Positions 17,361 to 26,289 are shown, counted from the first letter of the stretch. The stretch: DNA of 64,000 nt from Nocardioides bizhenqiangii (GCF_034661235.1 NZ_CP141059.1:2727501-2791500), one strand, 5' to 3'. Translations and numbers: made by a program. Notes: generated from the letters alone by a model not told the origin.

Positions 17361-18019
17361 GTTGGGTTGGGTGGGTTATCGCCTAGTTGGGTGTGGCGGG
17401 CGGTGCGGTGGCCTTCTGGTGAGGGACGGGACCCCGAGCGGGCTGCAAACCGTGGCCTGCCGGCCTGGATGTGACACGGGCTGGATGTCCCCTGGCATGG
17501 GAAAGGGTGGATGGCGTTCCTGCGACAGGGCGGACGAAGAGAGGCCGGCAGGCCCCGACTTGCCCGCCCGGGGTCCCGCCCCGCACCGGCCACCGCACCG
17601 CCCGCCACTCCCACGGCTCAGTGGCGTTCGGGGTGGATGGGTTTCCCTGTGTCGGACGGCCGCTCGTGTGGGCGAGGACGACCGAACCCCGTGGTGGGTC
17701 CGTCCCTCCCAAGGCGCCGACCCGGATGACATGGGTGAGCCTCATCCACCCCGCCCCTCGAGCCGTGGGGGTGGCGGGCGCGGCCGACTTCGTGCGGTGC
17801 GGGGCGTGGGGCCCGGCGGGCAAGTCGGGGCCTGCCGGCCTGTGCTGATGGCCCCTGTCGCAGGAACCTCATCCGGCTTTCCCATGCCAGGGGGCATCCG
17901 GCCCGAGATGTGGGTCAGGCCGGCAGGCCACGGTTTGCAGCCCGTCGGGGCCCATGCCCCGCACCGCCCCCGACCGGCCGCGCCCGCCACACCCACCAGG
18001 CGACAACCCCCACACATCC

Positions 18020-18036
18020 CCGCCGCGAAGCGGCGG
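18020..18036 (-). terminator. Hairpin downstream of polA
   Basis: CCGCCGC-GAA-GCGGCGG, a 7-bp stem with 3-nt loop, 37 nt past the polA stop and mirrored by the hairpins at the other end of the long inverted repeat. Confidence 0.5.
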
Positions 18037-18072
18037 AGAACCCGCGCGCGAGCCCGCGGCAAAGACGCAGGA

Positions 18073-20763
18073 CTAGTGCGCGGCCTCGTGCCAGCTCCTG
18101 CCCGTCCCGACCGAGACGTCGAGCGGGACGGCCAGGTCGGCGGCGCCGCCCATCCGCTCGCGGACGACGGTCTCGAGCGCGTCACGCTCCCCCGGAGCAA
18201 CCTCGAACACGAGCTCGTCGTGCACCTGGAGCAGCATCCGCGACCGCAGGCCCTGCTCGTCGATAGCCTGTTGCGTGTGCAGCATCGCGACCTTGATCAG
18301 GTCGGCGGCGGACCCCTGGATCGGAGCGTTGAGCGCCATTCGTTCGGCCATCTCGCGCCGCATCCGGTTGTCGCTGGTGAGGTCGGGGAGGTAGCGACGG
18401 CGGCCCATGATGGTCTCGGTGAAGCCGGTGCGGCGCGCCTCGTCGACCACGCCGGCGAGGTAGTCGCGGATGCCGCCGAAGGTCTCGAAGTACTCGTCCA
18501 TCAAGCCTCGCGCCTCGGCCGGCTCGATGCCCAGCTGCTGGCCCAGGCCGAACGCAGACAGGCCGTAGGCCAGCCCGTAGTTCATGGCCTTGATCTTCGC
18601 CCGCATCTCGGTGGTGACGTCGTCGGCCGGGACGTCGAACACCCGCGACGCGGTGGTCGAGTGGAAGTCGCGGCCCGACCGGAACGCCTCGATCAGGAGC
18701 TTGTCCTCGGAGAGGTGCGCCATGATCCGCATCTCGATCTGGCTGTAGTCCGCGGTCATCAGGGACTCGAAGCCGTTGCCGACGACGAAGCCCTCACGGA
18801 TCCGGCGGCCCTCCTCGGTGCGGATCGGGATGTTCTGGAGGTTGGGCTCGGTGCTCGACAGCCGGCCGGTCGCGGCGATCATCTGGTTGAACGTCGTGTG
18901 GATACGACCGTCGGACTGCACCGTCTTGAGCAGACCCTCGATGGTCTGGCGGAGCCGGCTCACGTCGCGGTGCCGCAGCAGGTGGAGCAGGAAGGGGTGC
19001 TCGGTCTTGACGTAGAGCGCCTGCAGGGCGTCGGCGTCGGTGGTGTAGCCGGTCTTGGTGCGCTTCGTCTTCGGCATGCCGAGCTCGTCGAAGAGCACGA
19101 CCTGCAGCTGCTTCGGCGAGCCGAGGTTGATCTCCTTCCCGATCACCGCGAACGCCTCTTCGGCTGCGTTGCGCACCTCGTCGCCGAAGTGTCCCTCGAG
19201 CGAGGTCAGGTGGTCGAGGTCGACCGCGATGCCGGTCTGCTCCATCCGGGCCAGCAGGTGCACCAGCGGCAGCTCGACCTCGGTCAGCAGCCGCGAGCCC
19301 CCGGCCCGCTCCAGCTCGCCCTCGAGTGCCGTGGACAGATCGATCACGGCGCGGGCGTAGAGCATCGCCGTCGAGGCGGCGTCGGCCGCTCCATCGTCGA
19401 AGAGCGCGCCCTGGTCGCTCTCTGCCTCGCCCTTGAGCTCGCGCCGCAGGTAACGCAGCGTGAGGTCGGCCAGGTCGTAGGAGCGCTGGTCGGGGCGGGC
19501 GAGGTAGGCCGTGAGCGCGGTGTCGCTCACGACCCCGGCGAGCACCCACCCGTGCGCCGCGAGCGCGAGCTCGGGACCCTTGGCGTCGTGGAGGACCTTC
19601 GGCCGGGCCGGGTCGGCCAGCCAGCCGGCCACCGCGGCCTCGTCGTCGGGACCGAGGCCGGTCACGCCCACGAAGGCCGCCTGGCCGTCGGCGACCGCGA
19701 AGCCGAGCCCGTCGACCGATCCCGTGCCGGCCGCCCAGCTGCCGCGCACGTGGAGGCCCACCACCTGGTCGCCGAGGCCATCGAGGAAGTCCTTGACCTC
19801 GCCGTCGACCAGGGTGCGGCCGGCCAGCTCGAAACCGCCCTCCTCGATCGGCTCCTCGTCGGCCAGCGTCTCGATGGTGCGGGTGCGGAGCTCGCCGCGG
19901 AACTCGAGCTCGTCGAAGAGGGTGAGCGCGGCCTGCCGGTCCCACGGCTGGAGCACCAGCTCGGTCGGCCGGACGCCGAGGTCGAGATCGGTCACCAGCG
20001 CGTTGAGCCGGCGGTTGCGGATGACGTCGCCGAGGTGCTCGCGAAGCGCGTCGCCCTTCTTGCCGGTGATCTCGTCGGCGTGGGCGATGACGTTGACGAG
20101 ACCGTCGTAGGTGTTGAGCCACTTGGCGGCGAAGCCCTGGCCGACTCCCGGCACACCCGGGAGGTTGTCGGACGTCTCGCCGACGATCGCGGCGAGCTCG
20201 GGATAGCGCTCGGGCGGCACGCCGTACTTGTCCACGACCGCCCCGGGGGTCATCCGGGCGAGGTCGGAGACGCCGCGCATCGGGTAGAGCACCGTCGACC
20301 GGTCCGTGACCAGCTGCAGGGAGTCGCGGTCGCCGGTGAGGATCAGCACCTCCATGTCGGCGGTCTCGTCTGCGAGCGCCTGGGTGACCAGGGTCGCGAT
20401 GATGTCGTCGGCCTCGTAGCCCTCGGCCTTGAGATAGGGGATGGCGAACGCGTCGAGCATCCGCTCGATCAGCGGGAGCTGGCTGCTGAACTCGCCCGGG
20501 GTCTTGTTGCGCTTGGCCTTGTACTCGGAGTACTCCGCCAGCCGGAAGGTCTGGCGGGAGACGTCGAACGCGACCGCGGCGTGGGTCGGCTGCTCGTCGC
20601 GGAGCACGTTGACCAGCATCGAGGTGAACCCGTAGACCGCGTTGGTGTGCTGCCCGGTCGCGGTCGAGAAGTTCTCGACCGGGAGGGCGAAGAACGCGCG
20701 GTAGGCCAGCGAGTGGCCGTCGAGGAGGAGCAGGCGCGGGCGCACGTCGGGAGACTCAGGCAC
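18073..20763 (-). CDS. polA: DNA polymerase I
   Basis: 896 aa, normal for actinobacteria. The 5'-3' exonuclease domain (about 1-290) has LLLDGHSLAYRAFFAL, EGYEADDIIATL and TGDRDSLQLV. The central 3'-5' exonuclease-like domain (about 310-480) has no DxE catalytic motif where one would be expected (VDGLGFAVADG), so proofreading is probably absent, as in other actinobacterial PolA. Polymerase motifs are A MTADYSQIEMRI (about 668), B KAMNYGLAYG (about 721) and C QVHDELVFE (about 845). It processes Okazaki fragments and fills repair gaps. The start is GTG 20763, 6 nt after a TAGAGT box, hence leaderless. Its 3' end abuts the long inverted repeat. Confidence 0.97.
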   Translation of the reverse strand: MPESPDVRPRLLLLDGHSLAYRAFFALPVENFSTATGQHTNAVYGFTSMLVNVLRDEQPTHAAVAFDVSRQTFRLAEYSEYKAKRNKTPGEFSSQLPLIERMLDAFAIPYLKAEGYEADDIIATLVTQALADETADMEVLILTGDRDSLQLVTDRSTVLYPMRGVSDLARMTPGAVVDKYGVPPERYPELAAIVGETSDNLPGVPGVGQGFAAKWLNTYDGLVNVIAHADEITGKKGDALREHLGDVIRNRRLNALVTDLDLGVRPTELVLQPWDRQAALTLFDELEFRGELRTRTIETLADEEPIEEGGFELAGRTLVDGEVKDFLDGLGDQVVGLHVRGSWAAGTGSVDGLGFAVADGQAAFVGVTGLGPDDEAAVAGWLADPARPKVLHDAKGPELALAAHGWVLAGVVSDTALTAYLARPDQRSYDLADLTLRYLRRELKGEAESDQGALFDDGAADAASTAMLYARAVIDLSTALEGELERAGGSRLLTEVELPLVHLLARMEQTGIAVDLDHLTSLEGHFGDEVRNAAEEAFAVIGKEINLGSPKQLQVVLFDELGMPKTKRTKTGYTTDADALQALYVKTEHPFLLHLLRHRDVSRLRQTIEGLLKTVQSDGRIHTTFNQMIAATGRLSSTEPNLQNIPIRTEEGRRIREGFVVGNGFESLMTADYSQIEMRIMAHLSEDKLLIEAFRSGRDFHSTTASRVFDVPADDVTTEMRAKIKAMNYGLAYGLSAFGLGQQLGIEPAEARGLMDEYFETFGGIRDYLAGVVDEARRTGFTETIMGRRRYLPDLTSDNRMRREMAERMALNAPIQGSAADLIKVAMLHTQQAIDEQGLRSRMLLQVHDELVFEVAPGERDALETVVRERMGGAADLAVPLDVSVGTGRSWHEAAH

Positions 20764-20769
20764 CCGACG

Positions 20770-20775
20770 ACTCTA
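20770..20775 (-). promoter_or_regulatory. -10 box of leaderless polA
   Basis: TAGAGT on the minus strand, 6 nt before GTG 20763. It lies back-to-back with the thioesterase promoter, only about 17 nt away. Confidence 0.65.
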
Positions 20776-20792
20776 GCCATCCCTGCCGACAG

Positions 20793-20798
20793 CAGAAT
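20793..20798 (+). promoter_or_regulatory. Possible -10 box of leaderless thioesterase gene
   Basis: CAGAAT, 6 nt, then ATG 20805. The first base departs from TANNNT, so the call is weaker than for polA. Confidence 0.4.
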
Positions 20799-20804
20799 GG
20801 CCCC

Positions 20805-21251
20805 ATGACCCAAGAGCCCGGAACCGCCGACGCAGCGCCGATCGACATCGCGGACTTCCTCGCCTCCCTGCCCGACGGCGCCGGTCGGCTCAACGAGAAG
20901 CTCGGCGTGCAGCTGGTCGAGATCTCCGCCGAGCGGGTGGTCGGCACCATGCCCGTCGAGGGCAACACCCAGCCGTTCCGGCTCCTCCACGGCGGAGCGT
21001 CGGTCGCCCTCGCCGAGACGCTCGGCTCGGTCGGGTCCGGCCTCCACGCCGCGCAGTACGGCAAGGTGTCGGTCGGCGTCGACATCAACGCGACCCACCA
21101 CCGCGCCGCGACGTCCGGCACCGTGACCGGTACCGCGACGGCGATCCACCTCGGTCGCTCCAGTGCGGCCTACGAGGTCGTCATCGTCGACGAGCGGGGG
21201 AAGCGGGTCTGCACGTCGCGCATCACCTGCGCACTGATCGACCCGCGCTGA
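20805..21251 (+). CDS. PaaI-family hotdog-fold thioesterase
   Basis: 148 aa. The hotdog core is LGVQLVEISAERVVGTMPVEGNTQPFRLLHGGASVALAET, with the HGG motif and the downstream acidic residue (AET) of the PaaI/4HBT group. GVDINATHHRAATSGTVTGTA closes the substrate tunnel region. It hydrolyses an acyl-CoA thioester, possibly 1,4-dihydroxy-2-naphthoyl- or hydroxyphenylacetyl-CoA; the substrate is not decidable. Divergent from polA, a pairing common in actinobacteria. Confidence 0.88.
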   Translation: MTQEPGTADAAPIDIADFLASLPDGAGRLNEKLGVQLVEISAERVVGTMPVEGNTQPFRLLHGGASVALAETLGSVGSGLHAAQYGKVSVGVDINATHHRAATSGTVTGTATAIHLGRSSAAYEVVIVDERGKRVCTSRITCALIDPR

Positions 21252-21282
21252 CCCGCACTGACCCGCGCTGACCCGTGCTCGC

Positions 21283-21864
21283 TCAGTCCGGGAGCGACAC
21301 GTCGGACTGGGTGGCCCGGGCGCGGCGCTGGTTGCGGCGGGCGACGAGGATCCGCGGTGTGCTGCGCCCGTGGCCGGCGGGCGCGGACGGTGTCAGCCGG
21401 CTTCGCACGACGGCGGTCGGCGCGATGCGGAAGGTGGCCGCCGGTGCGAGCGCGATCCGCGCCATGAACCGGTTGGCGTCGCGAGCGGTCGCCGGCACCG
21501 CGGTCGTCACGTGCAGCACGCCGTTCTCCTCGGCGAACGCGACCGCGGCCTCCATCAGCGTGCGGCCGACGCCGCGCCGCCGGTACTGGACGAAGACGCG
21601 GGGCTGGATCGACTGCACGCACGGCTCGAGGTTGATCGGCGACACCGTGGTCAGGCGCAGGAAGACGCTCCCGGCGACATGGCCGTCGTACTCGACGACG
21701 ATGAAACGCTGCTCCGGCGAGGCGGCCGCACCCTTGATCACGAGCTCGAGGTCGGCGATCTGCTCGGCTCTGTCGACGCGTCGCAGCACGTCGCTCCAGA
21801 GGTCGGCGAGCTCGGGCGCGTCCTCGCTGCGGGCGATCCTGGGCGTCAGGCCGGGCCGGCTCAT
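21283..21864 (-). CDS. GNAT-family N-acetyltransferase
   Basis: 193 aa from ATG 21864, with AGGGGAG a few nt upstream. Longer starts to 22005 have no such signal. The GNAT core reads PRIARSEDAPELADLWSDVL, VVEYDGHVAGSVFLRLT and then motif A, VQYRRRGVGRTLMEAAVAFAEENG, where Q/RxxGxG binds acetyl-CoA. The C-terminal 60 residues are basic (RNQRRARATQ). Acceptor unknown. Convergent with the thioesterase gene, with a 31-nt gap. Confidence 0.82.
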   Translation of the reverse strand: MSRPGLTPRIARSEDAPELADLWSDVLRRVDRAEQIADLELVIKGAAASPEQRFIVVEYDGHVAGSVFLRLTTVSPINLEPCVQSIQPRVFVQYRRRGVGRTLMEAAVAFAEENGVLHVTTAVPATARDANRFMARIALAPAATFRIAPTAVVRSRLTPSAPAGHGRSTPRILVARRNQRRARATQSDVSLPD

Positions 21865-22052
21865 CACGTCTCCCCTCGTGGGTCGGTTGTCCTGGATGCA
21901 CCCTACGCTCGCACCCGGCCGGGTCAACACGCCCCGTGCTCGCAGGCGGTCCTGGCCGGACCACCCGGTTTTGTTGTAGGACCGTTGTCGTTTTCCGGAT
22001 CGCACCTGCCTCGCGTGGGCCTAGGGTGGCTGCTGCGGTGGGCCAGGCTGGG

Positions 22053-22068
22053 TGTGACCCGGGTCACG
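22053..22068. promoter_or_regulatory. CRP-like palindromic operator upstream of the liv operon
   Basis: TGTGACCCGGGTCACG, whose inner 14 nt (22054-22067) are a perfect palindrome. It fits the TGTGA-N6-TCACR pattern of mycobacterial-type CRP/FNR regulators. It touches the -10 box at 22070, so binding there would be expected to repress or modulate the promoter. Confidence 0.6.
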
Positions 22069-22069
22069 C

Positions 22070-22075
22070 TATAGT
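22070..22075 (+). promoter_or_regulatory. -10 box of the liv operon
   Basis: TATAGT, immediately downstream of the palindrome and about 55 nt before the livH start, giving a leadered transcript with AGGAG at 22118-22122. Confidence 0.6.
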
Positions 22076-22129
22076 CCGCTGGTTGGCCCGCCGGGAGGAT
22101 CCCGGTCACGAATCGACAGGAGCCCGGAT

Positions 22130-23500
22130 TTGTCCTGGACCAGGACCATGCGCCTTCTCGCCCTGGCGCTCATGACTTTGGCTTTCCTCGGCGTGGCGGC
22201 ACCGGCCCAGGCCGGTGATGTCTCTGCCGAGGAGACCGCGACCGAGTGCGCGCTGGTCAAGCCCACCGACGACGACACGATCTCCATCCTCGGCCGCATC
22301 TGCGACCGCCGCGAGCGGCCGCCCATCGCGGTGCCCGACGTCACGGTGACCGTCGAGGACTCCGAGGGCAACGAGATCGGCGAGGCCACCTCGGCAGCGG
22401 ACGGGACGTTCGTGGTCGACCTGCCCGGGGCTGCGATCGAGCACCTGGGCAAGTCGTACACGGTGATCCTGGACGAGTCGACCCTGCCGGAGGGCACCAA
22501 GCCCGAGATCACGAGCCGCACGATCAACATCAACATCGACAACGACCAGACGGTGATCTTCCCCGTCGGTGACGCTGGGCCGTCCGCGCCCGGCAAGTTC
22601 ACCGAGGCGTTGCAGCTGGCGGTCGGCGGGCTCGTGTTCTCGGTCCTCCTGGCGATGGCCGCGCTCGGCCTCTCCATGATCTTCGGCACCACCGGCCTCA
22701 CCAACTTCGCGCACGGCGAGCTGATCACCTTCGGCGCGCTGGCGGCCTTCTTCATCGATCGGCTGCCCGGGCAGATCGAGGTGGGCGGGGCCGACATCAC
22801 CGTGATCCTCGGTGTCCTCTCGGCATTCGTCCTCGGCGGCGTGTTCGGCTGGCTCAACGACACCGCGCTGTGGCGACCGCTGCGCCGGCGTGGCACCGGC
22901 CTGGTCGCGATGATGATCGTGAGCATCGGGCTGTCGCTCTTCCTGCGCAACGTCTACCAGTACTTCGCGGGCGCGCAGCAGCGCAACTACTCGCAGTACG
23001 GCGCCGTGGAGCCCTGGGAGATCGGCGACATCCTGCTGACCCCCAAGGAGCTGATCGTCATCGTGCTGGGCCTCGCGGTGCTGGTCGCCGCGACGAGCCT
23101 GCTGCAGTTCACCCGCCTCGGCAAGGCGACCCGGGCTGTCGCCGACAACCCCGGGTTGGCCGCGTCGACCGGGATCAACGTCGAGCGGGTCATCAACATC
23201 GTCTGGATCGGGGGTGCGGCGCTGGCCGGGCTCGCAGGGGCGCTGCTGGGGGTGACCCAGGGCTTCGACTTCCAGGTGGGCTTCCGGATCCTGCTGCTGG
23301 TGTTCGCCGCCGTGGTGCTCGGCGGGCTGGGCACCATCTGGGGCGCCATCCTCGGCGCGTTCGTCATCGGCCTCTTCACCGAGCTGTCGACGCTGTACAT
23401 CGATCCGGAGTTCAAGTTCGTGGGCGCACTGGTCCTGCTCATCGTCATCCTGCTGATCAGGCCGCAGGGCCTGTTGGGCAGAGCGCAGAGAATCGGCTGA
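22130..23500 (+). CDS. livH: Branched-chain amino-acid ABC permease (LivH type) with secreted N-terminal domain
   Basis: 456 aa from TTG 22130, chosen because AGGAG lies 7 nt upstream; ATG 22148 is 25 nt away. Residues about 7-28 are a signal or first helix ending AQA. Residues 29-150 form an extra domain with PDVTVTVEDSEGNEIGEATSAADGTFVVDLPG, a carboxypeptidase-regulatory-like beta sandwich. The LivH permease follows from about 155, with GLSMIFGTTGLTNFAHGELITFGAL and the conserved RAVADNPGLAASTGINVERV loop. Ordinary LivH proteins are about 300 aa and lack the front domain, which should face outside. First gene of livHMGF. Confidence 0.9.
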   Translation: MSWTRTMRLLALALMTLAFLGVAAPAQAGDVSAEETATECALVKPTDDDTISILGRICDRRERPPIAVPDVTVTVEDSEGNEIGEATSAADGTFVVDLPGAAIEHLGKSYTVILDESTLPEGTKPEITSRTININIDNDQTVIFPVGDAGPSAPGKFTEALQLAVGGLVFSVLLAMAALGLSMIFGTTGLTNFAHGELITFGALAAFFIDRLPGQIEVGGADITVILGVLSAFVLGGVFGWLNDTALWRPLRRRGTGLVAMMIVSIGLSLFLRNVYQYFAGAQQRNYSQYGAVEPWEIGDILLTPKELIVIVLGLAVLVAATSLLQFTRLGKATRAVADNPGLAASTGINVERVINIVWIGGAALAGLAGALLGVTQGFDFQVGFRILLLVFAAVVLGGLGTIWGAILGAFVIGLFTELSTLYIDPEFKFVGALVLLIVILLIRPQGLLGRAQRIG

Positions 23501-23512
23501 GGAGGCCTTCGG

Positions 23513-24511
23513 ATGGACTGGAACGAGCTGCTGACCGGTTCGCTGCAGCAGGCGCTGGGGCCGACGGCCGCGGTCTACTGCCTGGCCGCGATCGGCCTCA
23601 ACATCCACTTCGGTTACACCGGGCTGCTGAACTTCGGACAGGCCGGCTTCATGATGGTCGCGGGCTACGCCATGGTCACCATGTCGACGATCTGGAGCCA
23701 GAGCCTCTGGCTCGGCGTCCTCGTCGGAATCGTCCTGACCGTGATCCTGGCGCTGCTCCTGGGTGTGCCCACCCTGCGGCTGCGCGCCGACTACCTCGCG
23801 ATCGTGACCATCGCAGCGGCCGAGATCATCCGGCAGGTGATCAGTGCCGCCAAGTTCTCCGACGATCTCGGTGGCCAGGACGGGCTCACGGGGTTCATCA
23901 AACCCTTCCGTGACAAGAATCCGTTCTCGGAACCCGTCGGCATCGACGGCCTGGTGACGTGGAGCCCGAACGACTTCTGGGTGATGACGGTGGGCTGGGG
24001 GCTGGTCGCTGTCTCGTGCCTGGTCGTCTGGCTGCTGATGCGCAGCCCGTGGGGCCGGGTGCTGAAGTCGATCCGCGAGGACGAGGACGCCGTCCGCTCG
24101 CTCGGGAAGAACGTCTACTCCTACAAGATGCAGTCCCTCATCATCGGCGGCCTGTTCGGCGCGCTCGCCGGCTTCGTCGTGGCACTGCGGTCGGCGACCG
24201 TGGGCCCGTCCTTCTTCGCCACGGACGTGACCTTCTTCGCCTACACCGTGCTGCTGATCGGCGGAGCGGCGCGGGTGCTCGGGCCGGTGGCGGGTGCGGT
24301 CATCTTCTGGTTCCTGATCACCGTGCTCGACCTGTTCTTCGGTCAGGCGACCGCCGGTGCCAACCCGATCATCCCGACGTGGATCATGAACGACACGCAG
24401 GCCAGCCTGATGCGCCTCATCTTCATGGGTCTCGGTCTGATGCTGTTGATGATCTATCGACCACAAGGAATCTTCGGCGACCGAAGGGAGCTGGCGCTCG
24501 ATGCCCGATGA
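23513..24511 (+). CDS. livM: Branched-chain amino-acid ABC permease (LivM type)
   Basis: 332 aa. GGAGG sits just upstream of ATG 23513, 12 nt after livH ends. IGLNIHFGYTGLLNFGQAGFMMVAGYA is the LivM signature, and the EAA-like loop is SPWGRVLKSIREDEDAVRSLGKNVYSYKM. About nine helices. Forms the membrane channel with LivH. Its end overlaps the livG start by 11 nt. Confidence 0.93.
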   Translation: MDWNELLTGSLQQALGPTAAVYCLAAIGLNIHFGYTGLLNFGQAGFMMVAGYAMVTMSTIWSQSLWLGVLVGIVLTVILALLLGVPTLRLRADYLAIVTIAAAEIIRQVISAAKFSDDLGGQDGLTGFIKPFRDKNPFSEPVGIDGLVTWSPNDFWVMTVGWGLVAVSCLVVWLLMRSPWGRVLKSIREDEDAVRSLGKNVYSYKMQSLIIGGLFGALAGFVVALRSATVGPSFFATDVTFFAYTVLLIGGAARVLGPVAGAVIFWFLITVLDLFFGQATAGANPIIPTWIMNDTQASLMRLIFMGLGLMLLMIYRPQGIFGDRRELALDAR

Positions 24512-25502
24512 GCAGCACGAGGCGCTCGACACCAATGAGTCCGACGTGGTGATCGCGCCGCCGAGCCCGCGCACGACAGGGCGGGTCTTCGACGTCGATG
24601 TCGAAGCGGCGCGGCGCGCGCTGGCGGACGTCGAGCGAACGCCGGGCGTCGCCAAGCCCGACCCGATCCTGGTCGCGGACCAGATCACGCGGACCTTCGG
24701 CGGCCTCACGGCCGTGAACGTCGAGCACCTCGAGGTGCAACGAGGCGTGATCACCGGGCTGATCGGTCCCAACGGAGCTGGAAAGACGACTCTCTTCAAC
24801 CTGCTCACCGGCTTCGACCGCCCGGACACCGGCTCCTGGTCCTTCAACGACCGGTCGCTGAACCGCGTGCCGGCGTACAAGGTCGCCCGGCGGGGCATGG
24901 TGCGCACGTTCCAGCTGACCAAGGTGCTGTCGAAGCTCACCGTCATCGAGAACATGCGGGTCGGAGCCACCGGCCAGCGGGGAGAGGGCCTGTTCGCCGC
25001 GATGATCGCGCCGCTGTGGAGGTCGCAGGAGACGGCCAACACGGCGCGGGCGGACGAGCTCCTCCAGCGGTTCATGCTGGACAAGAAGCGGGAGGACTTC
25101 GCGGGTTCCCTGTCCGGCGGCCAGCGCAAGCTGCTCGAGATGGCGCGGTCGTTGATGGCCGATCCTGAGCTGGTCATGCTCGACGAGCCGATGGCCGGCG
25201 TGAACCCCGCCCTCAAGCAGTCCCTGCTCGGGCACGTGAAGTCGCTGCGCGACGAGGGACGGACCGTCCTGTTCGTCGAGCACGACATGGACATGGTGCG
25301 CGACATCTCCGACTGGGTGGTGGTGATGGCGCAGGGCAAGATCGTCGCCGAGGGTCCGCCCGAGGCGGTGATGGCCGACCCCGCGGTGATCGACGCCTAC
25401 CTGGGGGCGCACCACGACACCGAGCTCACCTTCGAGGCGGAGGAGCGGATCCTCGCCGAGGCGGAGGCCGAGATCGAGCAGGAGGCACAGAGCAATGACT
25501 GA
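24501..25502 (+). CDS. livG: Branched-chain amino-acid ABC ATPase (LivG type)
   Basis: 333 aa. The ABC domain starts at about residue 55 (ITRTFGGLTAVNVEHLEV). Walker A is GPNGAGKTTLF, the signature is LSGGQRKLLEMARSLM, and Walker B is LVMLDEPMAGVNP, with the GVNP variant typical of LivG. The first 50 residues are a polar acidic extension not found in standard LivG (about 255 aa); role unknown. Overlaps livM by 11 nt and livF by 8 nt. Confidence 0.93.
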   Translation: MPDEQHEALDTNESDVVIAPPSPRTTGRVFDVDVEAARRALADVERTPGVAKPDPILVADQITRTFGGLTAVNVEHLEVQRGVITGLIGPNGAGKTTLFNLLTGFDRPDTGSWSFNDRSLNRVPAYKVARRGMVRTFQLTKVLSKLTVIENMRVGATGQRGEGLFAAMIAPLWRSQETANTARADELLQRFMLDKKREDFAGSLSGGQRKLLEMARSLMADPELVMLDEPMAGVNPALKQSLLGHVKSLRDEGRTVLFVEHDMDMVRDISDWVVVMAQGKIVAEGPPEAVMADPAVIDAYLGAHHDTELTFEAEERILAEAEAEIEQEAQSND

Positions 25503-26271
25503 CGGAGCCACGCTCACCCCCGAGCAGGACGGCCACGCCGCCGCGGCGGAGGGCGCGGTCCTGCGCGCGGACGGCCTGGTGGCCGGCTACCTGCCGGGAG
25601 TCAACATCCTCAACGGGTCCGACTTCTACTGCCAGGAGGGTGAGCTGGTCGGCATCATCGGACCCAACGGAGCCGGCAAGTCGACGTTGCTCAAGGCGCT
25701 GTTCGGTCTGGTCCGGATCAGCGAGGGCACGGTGCGGCTGAAGGACAAGGACATCACCAACCAGCGAGCCGACGAGCTGGTGACCGCCGGCATCGGGTTC
25801 GTGCCCCAGACCGAGAACGTGTTCCCGTCGCTGACCATCCAGGAGAACCTGGAGATGGGCTGCTACCAGCGCCCGAGCAGCTTCCGGAAGCGCTTCGAGT
25901 TCGTCGGAGATCTGTTCCCCGCGCTCCTGGCTCGGCGCAACCAGCGGGCCGGCTCCCTCTCCGGAGGCGAGCGGCAGATGGTCGCGATGGGACGCGCCCT
26001 GATGATGGAGCCTTCGGTCCTGCTCCTCGACGAGCCCTCGGCCGGTCTCTCGCCGGTCCTGCAGGACGAGGTGTTCGTGCAGACGCGGAGGATCAACCGG
26101 GCGGGGGTCTCGGTGGTGATGGTGGAGCAGAACGCTCGCCGCTGCCTGCAGATCTGCGACCGCGGCTACGTGCTCGACCAGGGCCGGAACGCCTACACGG
26201 GAACCGGTCAGGAGCTGGGCCGTGACCCGAAGGTGATCGAGCTCTACCTGGGGACGCTCGGCGGGCACTGA
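25495..26271 (+). CDS. livF: Branched-chain amino-acid ABC ATPase (LivF type)
   Basis: 258 aa. Walker A is GPNGAGKSTLLKAL, the signature is LSGGERQMVAMGRALM, and Walker B is VLLLDEPSAGLSP (GLSP distinguishes LivF from LivG). Pairs with LivG as the motor of the importer. Last gene of livHMGF, followed after 18 nt by a strong terminator. Confidence 0.93.
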   Translation: MTDGATLTPEQDGHAAAAEGAVLRADGLVAGYLPGVNILNGSDFYCQEGELVGIIGPNGAGKSTLLKALFGLVRISEGTVRLKDKDITNQRADELVTAGIGFVPQTENVFPSLTIQENLEMGCYQRPSSFRKRFEFVGDLFPALLARRNQRAGSLSGGERQMVAMGRALMMEPSVLLLDEPSAGLSPVLQDEVFVQTRRINRAGVSVVMVEQNARRCLQICDRGYVLDQGRNAYTGTGQELGRDPKVIELYLGTLGGH

Positions 26272-26289
26272 CCTGGAAGAGGACAAGCG

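Larger units (their letters stand above)
17319..18061. repeat. Long imperfect inverted repeat, about 740 bp, no gene
   Basis: The whole gap between the secreted-protein gene and polA folds on itself about a centre at 17691.5. Exact complementary blocks include 17440-17467 with 17916-17943 (28 nt) and 17543-17568 with 17815-17840 (26 nt). There are also shorter ones around CCCCTGGCATGGGAAAG and GTTCCTGCGACAGGG, and similarity continues outward to about 17372 and 18010. Nested inside are four copies of the 13-mer GGCCTGCCGGCCT in alternating orientation at 17454, 17542, 17829 and 17917 (steps 88, 287, 88), so each arm can also fold alone. Open frames here are long on both strands but differ in every frame and show no family, so I take it as non-coding. 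Confidence 0.85.

Noticed and set aside
17362..18072. Long open frames on both strands inside the inverted repeat
   Set aside because: All frames are open because of GC content. The peptides on the two strands resemble each other only because the DNA is an inverted repeat, and none resembles a known family.
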